From a virus: 31,515 bases of DNA. The stretch's first letter is position 1. The number at the start of each line of letters is the position of its first letter. The notes beneath the pieces are model-generated. The model was given only the letters and a program-made list of their open reading frames with translations. It did no database searches and was not told the DNA's origin. The stretch spans positions 1 to 31,515 of the IMG/VR virus record IMGVR_UViG_3300042556_001483. One strand, written 5' to 3'. A program made the translations under genes and the position numbers. This document shows positions 24,113-31,282 of the stretch, piece by piece.

Positions 24113-24756
24113 CAATTTTCAAGTGCGTTTAACACCCTCCCTATAATACCATTTCTTTGGATATCTGTTGAATCAAACTTCACAGCGCCAATACCTTTAA
24201 TATTTATTAACTTATTTATACAATGACCCAAGGCTGATTGTCCAGCTTTTAAGTCAGTTTGATTTAAATCACCATTTATAATGATTTTACTATCTTTACC
24301 TATTCTAGTTATAAACATTTTTATTTGTTCAAAAGTACAATTTTGAGCTTCATCTAATATCATTATAGCATTATCAAAGGTTGAACCTCTCATTAATTCT
24401 AAAGGTCTATATAAAATAAACCCTTGACTAAAATAATCTTTATACATTTCGTTTAAAAAATATTTAAAATTTTCTTCTAAAGGTAAAAGATATGGCATTA
24501 TTTTTTCATTTAATTCGCCTGGAAGCGCCCCAACATCTTTACCAGTACAAACTAATGGTCTAGTAACTACTATTTTATATATTTCGTTTTTATGTAATTT
24601 TTCAGAAGCTAAACCTGAAGCTATAAAAGTTTTACCAGTTCCGCTAGGTCCGGTGCAAAAGGTTATATCATTTTCTATAATAGATCTAATATACTCTTTT
24701 TGGTTTTCAGTTTTATAGGATATAGGAACCAATTTTGGACATATTGTTTTCTTCAA
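24112..24756 (-). CDS. phoH: PhoH-like ATPase, TTG start
   Basis: The PhoH P-loop domain is clear: TFCTGPSGTGKTFIASGLA (32-50, Walker A), VVTRPLVCTGKDVGALPGELNEKIMPYL (63-90), RGSTFDNAIMILDEAQN (123-139, Walker B Asp135-Glu136) and IINGDLNQTD (about 158-167). At 214 aa it is the short form common in phages. PhoH proteins hydrolyse ATP; newer work links them to RNA, but the phage role is open. The start is TTG at 24756; GGAG at 24765-24768 is eight bases before it and no earlier ATG exists. Confidence 0.9.
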   Translation of the reverse strand: MKKTICPKLVPISYKTENQKEYIRSIIENDITFCTGPSGTGKTFIASGLASEKLHKNEIYKIVVTRPLVCTGKDVGALPGELNEKIMPYLLPLEENFKYFLNEMYKDYFSQGFILYRPLELMRGSTFDNAIMILDEAQNCTFEQIKMFITRIGKDSKIIINGDLNQTDLKAGQSALGHCINKLINIKGIGAVKFDSTDIQRNGIIGRVLNALEN

Positions 24757-24764
24757 TTGTTATT

Positions 24765-24768
24765 CTCC
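24765..24768 (-). promoter_or_regulatory. Ribosome binding site fixing the PhoH TTG start
   Basis: GGAG on the minus strand lies eight bases before TTG at 24756. No in-frame ATG occurs in the first 80 codons that would keep the Walker A motif. Confidence 0.6.
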
Positions 24769-24781
24769 GTGAAAAGTGTTA

Positions 24782-25204
24782 TCAGCCCGAACTACCAAAT
24801 CCTTTATCGTTCCTATCAGTCTCGTCTAAATTATCACATTGTTTAAAGTTGCAATATTCTATTTTTTGTATTAATAGCTGTGCTATTTTATCACCACTAG
24901 CTATTCCAATATCTTCGCCAGATGTATTTAAAAGACATACCATTATTTCGCCACGATATGTAGAGTCTATAACTCCAGCTAAAATGTCTACACCCCTTTT
25001 AACAGATAGTCCAGATCTAGGCCAAATAAGACCTACATAACCATAGGGTATAGCTATACAAATACCAGTTTTTATAGTACATCTTTGTCTACTTGGTATA
25101 ATTATATTATCTACAGAATATAAATCATAACCGGCATCGCCAATATGATTTTGAGTAGGAATCTTTGCGTCAAGACCCTCTATTAATTTTATTTTTATTT
25201 CCAT
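24782..25204 (-). CDS. dut: dUTP diphosphatase (dUTPase)
   Basis: All five dUTPase motifs are visible: GDAGYDL (22-28), PRSGLSVKRG (62-71), GVIDSTYRGE (77-86), GDKIAQLL (103-110) and the C-terminal RNDKGFGSSG (131-140). The protein is a typical trimeric-type enzyme that cleaves dUTP to dUMP and pyrophosphate, keeping uracil out of phage DNA and feeding thymidylate synthesis. AAAGG lies before the ATG. It sits in the nucleotide block with the RNR. Confidence 0.95.
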   Translation of the reverse strand: MEIKIKLIEGLDAKIPTQNHIGDAGYDLYSVDNIIIPSRQRCTIKTGICIAIPYGYVGLIWPRSGLSVKRGVDILAGVIDSTYRGEIMVCLLNTSGEDIGIASGDKIAQLLIQKIEYCNFKQCDNLDETDRNDKGFGSSG

Positions 25205-25214
25205 TTTTACCTTT

Positions 25215-25880
25215 CTAAGGTGTTGGCATTCCGATATGTATAAATCCTAATTTAGATAGTATGTCGAGTATATTACTAGCCCCATAAGAGCCTAAAATCA
25301 AAGCTACTAAAAGTAAAGAAACTTTAGGATATTTTTGAATCATTTTGATTGTATAAGAAAACCATCTAGATTCTTCATCTGGCTCACAGGATTTGGCGAT
25401 ATTTTCAGTTAACTTCACTATAGTTTTAGTCATTCCCGATATCTCTTCAGTCATTTTTTCTATTTTTTCTAAGATTTTTTTTGTCAATATTTGTTCATTT
25501 GTGCTAGATGGTTCCCAAGAACATAATAAATAATTATTTTTTTCGTTATTTATCTCTGGGCATTTCATAAAATGGAATATACCCCATTCAACAGCACCAT
25601 TTCTTTTCAAAAATCTTCTATGAACTATAGAACTAGTATTATAATCATTTATATCTATATTTAAATCGTCAAAAGTTTCTGCAAAATTTTCTTCACTTAT
25701 ACTAAAATTTGATAGATTTTTTGATACTATTTCTGATTGTGTATAGCCAACCCAATTAGAAAATGATTTATTACACCACACTATACTACCATTTAAATCT
25801 GTTATAATCTTACAATAAAGAGAATTTGTCATCCAGTGTCTTATAACATTACAATCTAATTGATAAAGAAAATTTGACAT
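25215..25880 (-). CDS. PAS-domain membrane protein
   Basis: The N-terminal domain (about 20-125) fits a PAS fold: CKIITDLNGSIVWCNKSFSNWVGYTQSEIVSKNLSNF (23-59), then VHRRFLKRNGAVEWGIFHF (86-104) and a final strand NYLLCSW (116-122). A coiled-coil-like helix follows (EQILTKKILEKIEKMTEEISGMTKTIVKLTENI, 129-161), then one membrane helix (VSLLLVALILGSYGASNIL, 187-205) near the C-terminus. No kinase, GGDEF or other output domain is present. PAS domains bind small ligands or mediate protein contacts. The topology would place PAS in the cytoplasm. AGAGGATATAA precedes the ATG. Confidence 0.8.
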   Translation of the reverse strand: MSNFLYQLDCNVIRHWMTNSLYCKIITDLNGSIVWCNKSFSNWVGYTQSEIVSKNLSNFSISEENFAETFDDLNIDINDYNTSSIVHRRFLKRNGAVEWGIFHFMKCPEINNEKNNYLLCSWEPSSTNEQILTKKILEKIEKMTEEISGMTKTIVKLTENIAKSCEPDEESRWFSYTIKMIQKYPKVSLLLVALILGSYGASNILDILSKLGFIHIGMPTP

Positions 25881-25933
25881 TTATATCCTCTTTATAAGTT
25901 AAGTTTATTTGAAATTACTATATAAATATACAC

Positions 25934-28900
25934 CTATATTTTTGATATATTACATCCATCTTTACCACTACAAGCCATAGCTGCATAATTAGACACATCT
26001 TTATATTCAGGTTTTTTAAGAATTTCCTGAAAATTTATATCTTTCATTTCTCTAGTAATATTTTCCCATTTATGACATAAATGAACATCTTTTAAACAAT
26101 AAACGGTTTCTTTAAGATCACCTTTAAAATAATTTTTTGCAAATTTTTTAGCCCTTTGTAGCCAATATTTTTTAAGCATAACTTGTTCTCTAGTGCCAAA
26201 TATCTGCATATCTGTATGGATTAGATAATCACAAGCTTCCCACAGGTTATTGTTAAAATAATGTAAACCGTCTACAATTAAACCAGAAACAAACAAAGCT
26301 CCTTTACCGTATTTTTCAAAAATTTCTTCCACATTTAAAACTGACGTAAATGGCGCTTGATTAAAATCTTTATCCCCGTAATCGGATATAAAACTTACAG
26401 CAGTAAACGAATCCTTGTTATCCCAAATATAATCTATAACACTTTGTTTGTCGTCTAAAATTACAGTGGCAGAAATATTATGATTAATCTTTGGCGATAT
26501 CCCGCATTCCTGTCTGGTCCCTGGTATTACCCAATTTTCTTGCGCAAATTTTATCAATTCTAAATGTTTTACCCCTTTTATAGTGTCTTTAAACACCCCA
26601 TTAGTCGGATTAACCACTGGAACAAATATAACATAATCTACCCCATTAGCTGACCAAACACTTTCTTCTAACAAATATGGACAGTTCTCTATCAAATATT
26701 TAGCAACATCACTAGATTTATTAATTTGCATTATACGAAAATATCTCATAGAATGTTCTGGGTGAAATCCTGATGAAGTTTGAGCTATAACACTTAAATT
26801 ACCTTCCGGCTTAACACAGGTTGTTCTGGCCGCTTTATTTATACCAAGTTTAGTAGCAAGCTTTTCATTGATTTCAAGTATTACTTTAACGCCATCTTTA
26901 AGCCAATCAGAGTTAAGTATTTTTGGGTTATTCATCCATCCAGTAATAGATGTTCCTAATAAAGACTCTCTCTTTGTTATTTCTTCTGACTTATCTTTAA
27001 AATATGGAAAATTAGTATAACCGGCCTGTAGCGTTCCTAATATAGCCTCGTCTTTACAAGCTCTAAGAAAATCTTCTTTATTTTTTATTTTTTCGGCATT
27101 CATTGATGTAAGATTACACACTTGTACGCCAAACATATCACTATTATCTTTTATAAAGTCTGGCAACTCTTCGTATGTTATTTGCGTCAAATCTTTATCT
27201 GTAAGTATTGGAGTGAACTGAATTTCCGCGCATCTAGCGGCAGTTATACCATTAGCTATAAGAGTCCTATTATTATTTTCTTCTAAGCAATAAACATCTT
27301 CGTTTTCAACCTGTGTTATAGACTTTACAATTGACCAACCACAGACCGGTTTTGTTATAACGCTTAAATCAAGCATATTTCTTAATTTATCTTTTTTATC
27401 ATCTTCTAAAAGAAGAATTTTACTTAGCAAATTTTTGCATTGAATTTGTCCATTGATAACAAGTCTAAACGAATCTTTGCATAAATAATATTTTGGATTT
27501 CTATTGGTATCAGGAAGCTTTTTATATCCACCACTTGCCATATTATATAATCTTGGTATATATCCTAAATCTTGTAATATTAATGATAAGTCTTGGAGAA
27601 TTGTTTTATTAGATTGAGAGATTCTAACAGACAAAGTTTTGTTTTTTACTCCATATTCTACGCTTCCGTCAGTATGAATCATTCCTGAAATAAAACCAGA
27701 TTGAAAATCCTTATCTTTATTAAATAAAAATTTTACACTTGATTTATTTTCCATATCAAAAGTGTTTAAAAGTTTTTTTAATCCAGTAGATTGTAACGTG
27801 TATTTAATATATGATCCTACTTGTTTTTGTAATCTAAATGATAAATCGCTTTTTAAAGGCTTATAACCACTTGATTTTATTTGATTATTTTTAATAGCAT
27901 TATCTAAAACATCTTTAAAGATATCTTCTACTTGGTTTAGTAACTTGTTATTATTATCATTATCCTCTTTAAACCAAAATGATATACCGGCCTGATCATC
28001 AGTTTTAAAACCATCTCCAAAAACCAATCCGGCTATAAACCCATTTTTAAATTCTATAGAATTTTTATTTGGATTATAAAGATCGTTATGCGATATAAGT
28101 AATTTATCTTTGCCAATGATTAAATCCTTAGCTTCGACGGTTTTTCCATCATAAGTGAAAAATTTGTGATTTTTTGTACACTTTACCGATCTTCCGCAAG
28201 ATGTTTCAATTTCTAGTATTTCGACGTTTTTACCAGTTATTCCAACTTTACCAATTTTATTAATTAATAATCCATTTTGACCATTATCAACATTCCATTG
28301 TTCTATATTATTAACCATGTCACCAGAAACCCTTTTATCTTGATAAATAAATATATCTTTACCAGATTTTTGAATTTCAACCATTTCTTTAAATGTTTTC
28401 CAACCGTTGGTAGTTAATACCTTTGTATCACCAGTGAAACACGGATTAAACATATCAAACCAGCTATTACCAAATATAAACCCTATATCATTATCACCAT
28501 TATTTAAATTAACTATTTCTTCAAACTGCTCTTTAGAGACTAAATTCCTTAATAGTAATACAGAATTATTACTTCTAGCTCTTTGTGGATTCTCGTTTCT
28601 CCAATTACCAGTTTTGGCATATATCATTTCTTTATCATGTGGATCAACAACCATTAAAAGTGCTGATCTGCGAACACCACCTGATAATATACAGTCTGAT
28701 ATATGACATATAATATCAAAAATGTGAATAGGTTTTAATTTATGTATACCTCTATCAATTAGCGTATCTAAAAATTTTTCAATTTTTTCTAACGAATTTT
28801 TTAATGGCTCTGGTCCTGGTGCTTTAAATCCGCCACTTATAAAAGTTTCCTTTGCTCTAATTAACGAATAATCAAATCTTATTTTACAATTAGAATATTC

Positions 28901-29407
28901 TGGAAATGGTTGATTGTCCGCTAAATAAGAACTCATTAATACACCAAAAGCATCTGCCCAACCCTCAATACTATCTTCTATTACAAAGGTTTTTGTTCCA
29001 TCTTCCCTAGCTTTAATACTAGATATATTATCAACAAATGGTTTTAACAAACTAACACCAACGCCGCATCCATTAATAAGTAGATAACAAGTATTTTGAA
29101 ACACATTGTTGTTTACGGCGTGTAAAACCGAGCAATTAAAAAGTCTTAAACTACTTCTTTTCACTTGTGGATATCTAAATTGAAGATTTCTCTGACTAGC
29201 GAAAACCCTCATTTCTTTCATAGATTCTAAAGCGGAGGTTAATTCTTCCTCGATATCTATTCCTTGGTATTTTTGCCTATGACCATTAATAATATCTTCA
29301 CAAGCCTCTTCCCATGTTTCGTATCTATTTAAATCTTCTCTCCATTTTAAATAATCTGAATGCAATTTTATATCTGAAAGTAATTTTTTACCATTTATTT
29401 TCTTCAT
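25934..29407 (-). CDS. nrdJ: Class II (cobalamin-dependent) ribonucleotide reductase, monomeric type, with intein
   Basis: Without the intein the protein is 754 aa, like the monomeric RTPR of Lactobacillus. Cys92 (RLFNC), GCGVGVS (114-120), SGGVRRSA (242-249), N-P | CAEI (Asn321, Cys726, Glu728 of the precursor), VQVCNLTSMN (Cys764), and the C-terminal C-S-G-K-D-G-C pair (Cys1146, Cys1152) match the reducing pair, radical Cys, catalytic Asn/Glu and the shuttle cysteines. It makes deoxynucleotides with adenosylcobalamin and does not need a second subunit. The ATG at 29407 is chosen over a TTG at 29428: GGAG lies five bases before it and the earlier frame runs into the terminator. The intein spans residues 323-725. 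Confidence 0.93.
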   Translation of the reverse strand: MKKINGKKLLSDIKLHSDYLKWREDLNRYETWEEACEDIINGHRQKYQGIDIEEELTSALESMKEMRVFASQRNLQFRYPQVKRSSLRLFNCSVLHAVNNNVFQNTCYLLINGCGVGVSLLKPFVDNISSIKAREDGTKTFVIEDSIEGWADAFGVLMSSYLADNQPFPEYSNCKIRFDYSLIRAKETFISGGFKAPGPEPLKNSLEKIEKFLDTLIDRGIHKLKPIHIFDIICHISDCILSGGVRRSALLMVVDPHDKEMIYAKTGNWRNENPQRARSNNSVLLLRNLVSKEQFEEIVNLNNGDNDIGFIFGNSWFDMFNPCFTGDTKVLTTNGWKTFKEMVEIQKSGKDIFIYQDKRVSGDMVNNIEQWNVDNGQNGLLINKIGKVGITGKNVEILEIETSCGRSVKCTKNHKFFTYDGKTVEAKDLIIGKDKLLISHNDLYNPNKNSIEFKNGFIAGLVFGDGFKTDDQAGISFWFKEDNDNNNKLLNQVEDIFKDVLDNAIKNNQIKSSGYKPLKSDLSFRLQKQVGSYIKYTLQSTGLKKLLNTFDMENKSSVKFLFNKDKDFQSGFISGMIHTDGSVEYGVKNKTLSVRISQSNKTILQDLSLILQDLGYIPRLYNMASGGYKKLPDTNRNPKYYLCKDSFRLVINGQIQCKNLLSKILLLEDDKKDKLRNMLDLSVITKPVCGWSIVKSITQVENEDVYCLEENNNRTLIANGITAARCAEIQFTPILTDKDLTQITYEELPDFIKDNSDMFGVQVCNLTSMNAEKIKNKEDFLRACKDEAILGTLQAGYTNFPYFKDKSEEITKRESLLGTSITGWMNNPKILNSDWLKDGVKVILEINEKLATKLGINKAARTTCVKPEGNLSVIAQTSSGFHPEHSMRYFRIMQINKSSDVAKYLIENCPYLLEESVWSANGVDYVIFVPVVNPTNGVFKDTIKGVKHLELIKFAQENWVIPGTRQECGISPKINHNISATVILDDKQSVIDYIWDNKDSFTAVSFISDYGDKDFNQAPFTSVLNVEEIFEKYGKGALFVSGLIVDGLHYFNNNLWEACDYLIHTDMQIFGTREQVMLKKYWLQRAKKFAKNYFKGDLKETVYCLKDVHLCHKWENITREMKDINFQEILKKPEYKDVSNYAAMACSGKDGCNISKI
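27233..28441 (-). other. Large intein (403 aa) with LAGLIDADG endonuclease, non-canonical last residue
   Basis: The insert starts with Cys (CFTGDTKVLTTNGWKTF, block A) directly after N-P of the extein, has block B at RSVKCTKNHKFF with Thr89 and His92 of the intein, and the two LAGLIDADG helices FIAGLVFGDG (135-144) and FISGMIHTDG (250-259), both with the catalytic Asp. It ends in VENEDVYCLEENNNRTLIANGITAAR (block F/G) before CAEI. In a normal intein the last residue is Asn; here it is Arg (AGA) with Ala before it, aligned by the preceding NGI to the N of the polymerase intein. The +1 residue is the radical Cys of the reductase. Splicing by the standard route therefore looks impaired. Confidence 0.88.
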
Positions 29408-29412
29408 TGTTT

Positions 29413-29416
29413 CTCC
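29413..29416 (-). promoter_or_regulatory. Ribosome binding site of the ribonucleotide reductase
   Basis: GGAG on the minus strand, five bases before the ATG at 29407; it decides between this ATG and the TTG at 29428, which lies in the terminator tail. Confidence 0.65.
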
Positions 29417-29426
29417 ATCTTTAGAC

Positions 29427-29453
29427 AAAAAAAGACGCTATATAATAGCGTCT
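29427..29453 (-). terminator. Intrinsic terminator between lipoprotein block and ribonucleotide reductase
   Basis: On the minus strand AGACGCTA, a TTATA loop and TAGCGTCT form a perfect 8-bp stem, followed by seven T. The stem-loop sits after the stop of the small membrane-protein gene and before the reductase start, so it should end transcripts from the envelope block and make the reductase operon depend on its own promoter or on read-through. It is the only clear terminator in the window. Confidence 0.85.
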
Positions 29454-29472
29454 TGTATGATCAATTTTACAA

Positions 29473-29811
29473 TTATTCAAATCTAGGAATGCCGCCCTCT
29501 GTTTCCCAAATAATATCATCTTCTTCTATATCAAGATCTTCTATCCCAATATATTCATCTCTAATACTTGTAAAAAGTTTATCTATAATAAATCTAACTA
29601 TTAAATTGACTACTATAGATAAAATTATCCCAGAAATAATTCCTTTACAATTTTGTAAATTACATCTAATATATTCTGCACAAGCGTCTTTATCATTAGA
29701 GCCTTTATTTTTTTCCATCCATTCTCTGGCTAATCTAACACCCTCTTTGGCTAAAGCTCTTTTATCTTTTTTACTAAACTCATTGTTTATAATATCTTCA
29801 TAATTATTCAT
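29473..29811 (-). CDS. Small membrane protein (112 aa)
   Basis: A hydrophilic N-terminus with a basic helix (KKDKRALAKEGVRLAREWMEKNK) leads to one membrane helix, GIISGIILSIVVNLIVRFIIDKLF (about 57-80), and an acidic C-terminal tail (IEDLDIEEDDIIWETE). Two Cys residues precede the helix. No family is recognised. The ATG at 29811 with GGTGGTG upstream is preferred over GTG codons before it. It lies last in the envelope block, just ahead of the terminator. Confidence 0.65.
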   Translation of the reverse strand: MNNYEDIINNEFSKKDKRALAKEGVRLAREWMEKNKGSNDKDACAEYIRCNLQNCKGIISGIILSIVVNLIVRFIIDKLFTSIRDEYIGIEDLDIEEDDIIWETEGGIPRFE

Positions 29812-30256
29812 ATTCACCACCTAATACCCATGATAGAGTCAAATATTTTTGTGATAATTTTTCTTTTTCCTCTTCTGTTACATATTTATCTTTAGATGAT
29901 ATAACATCAGATATATATTTTACAGAAAAATCTTTCAACCCAGTGTATTTCTTAAGATCTTCACCAAAAGAGAGTGATACAGCTTTTACATATACATCAT
30001 TATATTTTTGCGCTGTACCATTATATTTAGAAATTCTTTTTGAAAACTCATTATTAAATATTGCAAATTTTTCTCTATCGTTTTCGTCAGTTATGATACT
30101 CAATATCTTTTCTACGTCTATAGGTTTTTCTACGGGTTCAGATATTTGTAGACAATCTCTAACTGATGGTTCTATAATATTTATTGTATTAAAAGATCCA
30201 CCATTTTTTAAAAATAATAATGTAAAAATAAACAATATAAAATAAACATTTTTCAT
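29804..30256 (-). CDS. Hypothetical exported protein (150 aa)
   Basis: The N-terminus MKNVYFILFIFTLLFLKNGGSF is a signal peptide or membrane anchor; the remainder is charged and helical, with no Cys suitable for lipid attachment near the cleavage region. The ATG at 30256 is chosen over an ATG at 30277 because it starts at the hydrophobic segment and leaves a one-base gap to the preceding stop. No domain is recognised. It is a member of the envelope block. Confidence 0.6.
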   Translation of the reverse strand: MKNVYFILFIFTLLFLKNGGSFNTINIIEPSVRDCLQISEPVEKPIDVEKILSIITDENDREKFAIFNNEFSKRISKYNGTAQKYNDVYVKAVSLSFGEDLKKYTGLKDFSVKYISDVISSKDKYVTEEEKEKLSQKYLTLSWVLGGEYE

Positions 30257-30257
30257 A

Positions 30258-30572
30258 TTAAATCTCTGGATATTCATTAATTATTGTTTTTAATAAAGAT
30301 TTAGCTTCGGCGGAAGATTTTACGAACCCTTTAGATTCAAGTTCTTCTACTAAATCTTCTACATTTTCAAATATACTTGGTAAAAGAGAAGATTTTCTTA
30401 ACTTAGTCTCTTTTTCTACTTCGATAGGTTTTTTATCTTCATCTTTAGCATTATTTTTTAGCATAGGTTTTATAATAGATATTATTTTACTAAAATTTAT
30501 AACTACTAAACCTACAATAGCTAATAAACCAATAAGCCAATTTTGCTTAATTATTTCCACTAAGTTGTTCAA
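30258..30572 (-). CDS. Small single-span membrane protein (104 aa), TTG start
   Basis: One N-terminal membrane helix (NWLIGLLAIVGLVVINFSKIIS, about 11-32) is followed by a charged cytoplasmic-like tail with a helical end (SIFENVEDLVEELESKGFVKSSAEAKSLLKTII). No lytic or holin feature is clear, although size and topology would fit. The TTG start has GGAG seven bases before it (30580-30583). It overlaps the lipoprotein gene stop by 26 bases. Confidence 0.65.
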   Translation of the reverse strand: MNNLVEIIKQNWLIGLLAIVGLVVINFSKIISIIKPMLKNNAKDEDKKPIEVEKETKLRKSSLLPSIFENVEDLVEELESKGFVKSSAEAKSLLKTIINEYPEI

Positions 30573-31272
30573 TTATTTTCTCCTTGTATGTAAATCCTAC
30601 TATTCTACTATGCACTTCGCCATTTTTTATTATAACTTGTAGCGGTATAGAAGCTGTAGCGCCCCTGTATTTATTATAAAGATTTAAATCTTTTTCGACA
30701 TCTAATATTCTTATTTGCGAACTTTCCTCTGTTCCTATATCATAACCAAGGGTTTTCATTTTATCTAATTCTGCTTTTTGTTGTCTACATGGTCCACACC
30801 ACGCCGCTGTAAAGTATAAAATTTTTATCTCTTCTTTTTTTGCGGACATTTTTTCTATATCGTTAAGTTTAGATATGATGTCTTTTAATTCTACAATTTG
30901 TTTATTTAAATTTTCAAGCTGTAGTTCTAAGTCAGATATTATTACGTTTTTATTATTCAATTCTTGCTCTAATTCTTTAAATTTATTTTCTTCTAAGTTG
31001 TCTTGTTTTGTAGCTTTGTGATATTTACAATCTGTTGAATGACCGTCACCATGAACTATTCTACCCGTACCCTTACAAATACATTTATCAGCGTCTGGAT
31101 GTTGACCATCACTAATTTCTTCTTCTTTTTCTTCCATTATTTTGTCAGCTTCATTAAAAGCTTCAACAACTATAGGTTGAAAATTTTTGACATTTGTATT
31201 ATAATCTAGCCTTTTTTCTTCAACGCAACCGAAAAGACCCATCAAAAATATTATAGCTATTATTTTCTTCAT
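30547..31272 (-). CDS. Thioredoxin-fold lipoprotein
   Basis: The protein (241 aa) starts MKKIIAIIFLMGLFGC, a lipoprotein signal with lipobox L-F-G-C (Cys16). A Cys/His segment CICKGTGRIVHGDGHSTDC (64-82) may bind metal; a coiled coil runs from about 92 to 140; the C-terminal thioredoxin domain has ILYFTAAWCGPC (151-162, Cys159 and Cys162) and the cis-proline SIP (208-210). It should sit on the outer side of the host membrane and reduce or rearrange disulfides. The ATG at 31272 has AGGAAGGG upstream, overlapping the preceding stop region; longer open-frame starts lie in the upstream gene. Confidence 0.85.
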   Translation of the reverse strand: MKKIIAIIFLMGLFGCVEEKRLDYNTNVKNFQPIVVEAFNEADKIMEEKEEEISDGQHPDADKCICKGTGRIVHGDGHSTDCKYHKATKQDNLEENKFKELEQELNNKNVIISDLELQLENLNKQIVELKDIISKLNDIEKMSAKKEEIKILYFTAAWCGPCRQQKAELDKMKTLGYDIGTEESSQIRILDVEKDLNLYNKYRGATASIPLQVIIKNGEVHSRIVGFTYKEKIIEQLSGNN

Positions 31273-31282
31273 TTTACCCTTC

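Noticed and set aside
25915-25935. Plus-strand TATAAATA resembling a T4 late promoter
   Set aside because: It faces away from all genes and such strings are expected by chance in AT-rich DNA.
29407-29428. TTG start for the ribonucleotide reductase at 29428
   Set aside because: It lies in the terminator T-run and lacks a ribosome site, while ATG at 29407 has GGAG five bases upstream.
2043-30245. Plus-strand open frames of 60-125 codons scattered along the window
   Set aside because: All lie opposite longer minus-strand genes with recognised motifs or coupling, have serine/isoleucine/phenylalanine-rich shadow composition, and lack good ribosome sites and domains.
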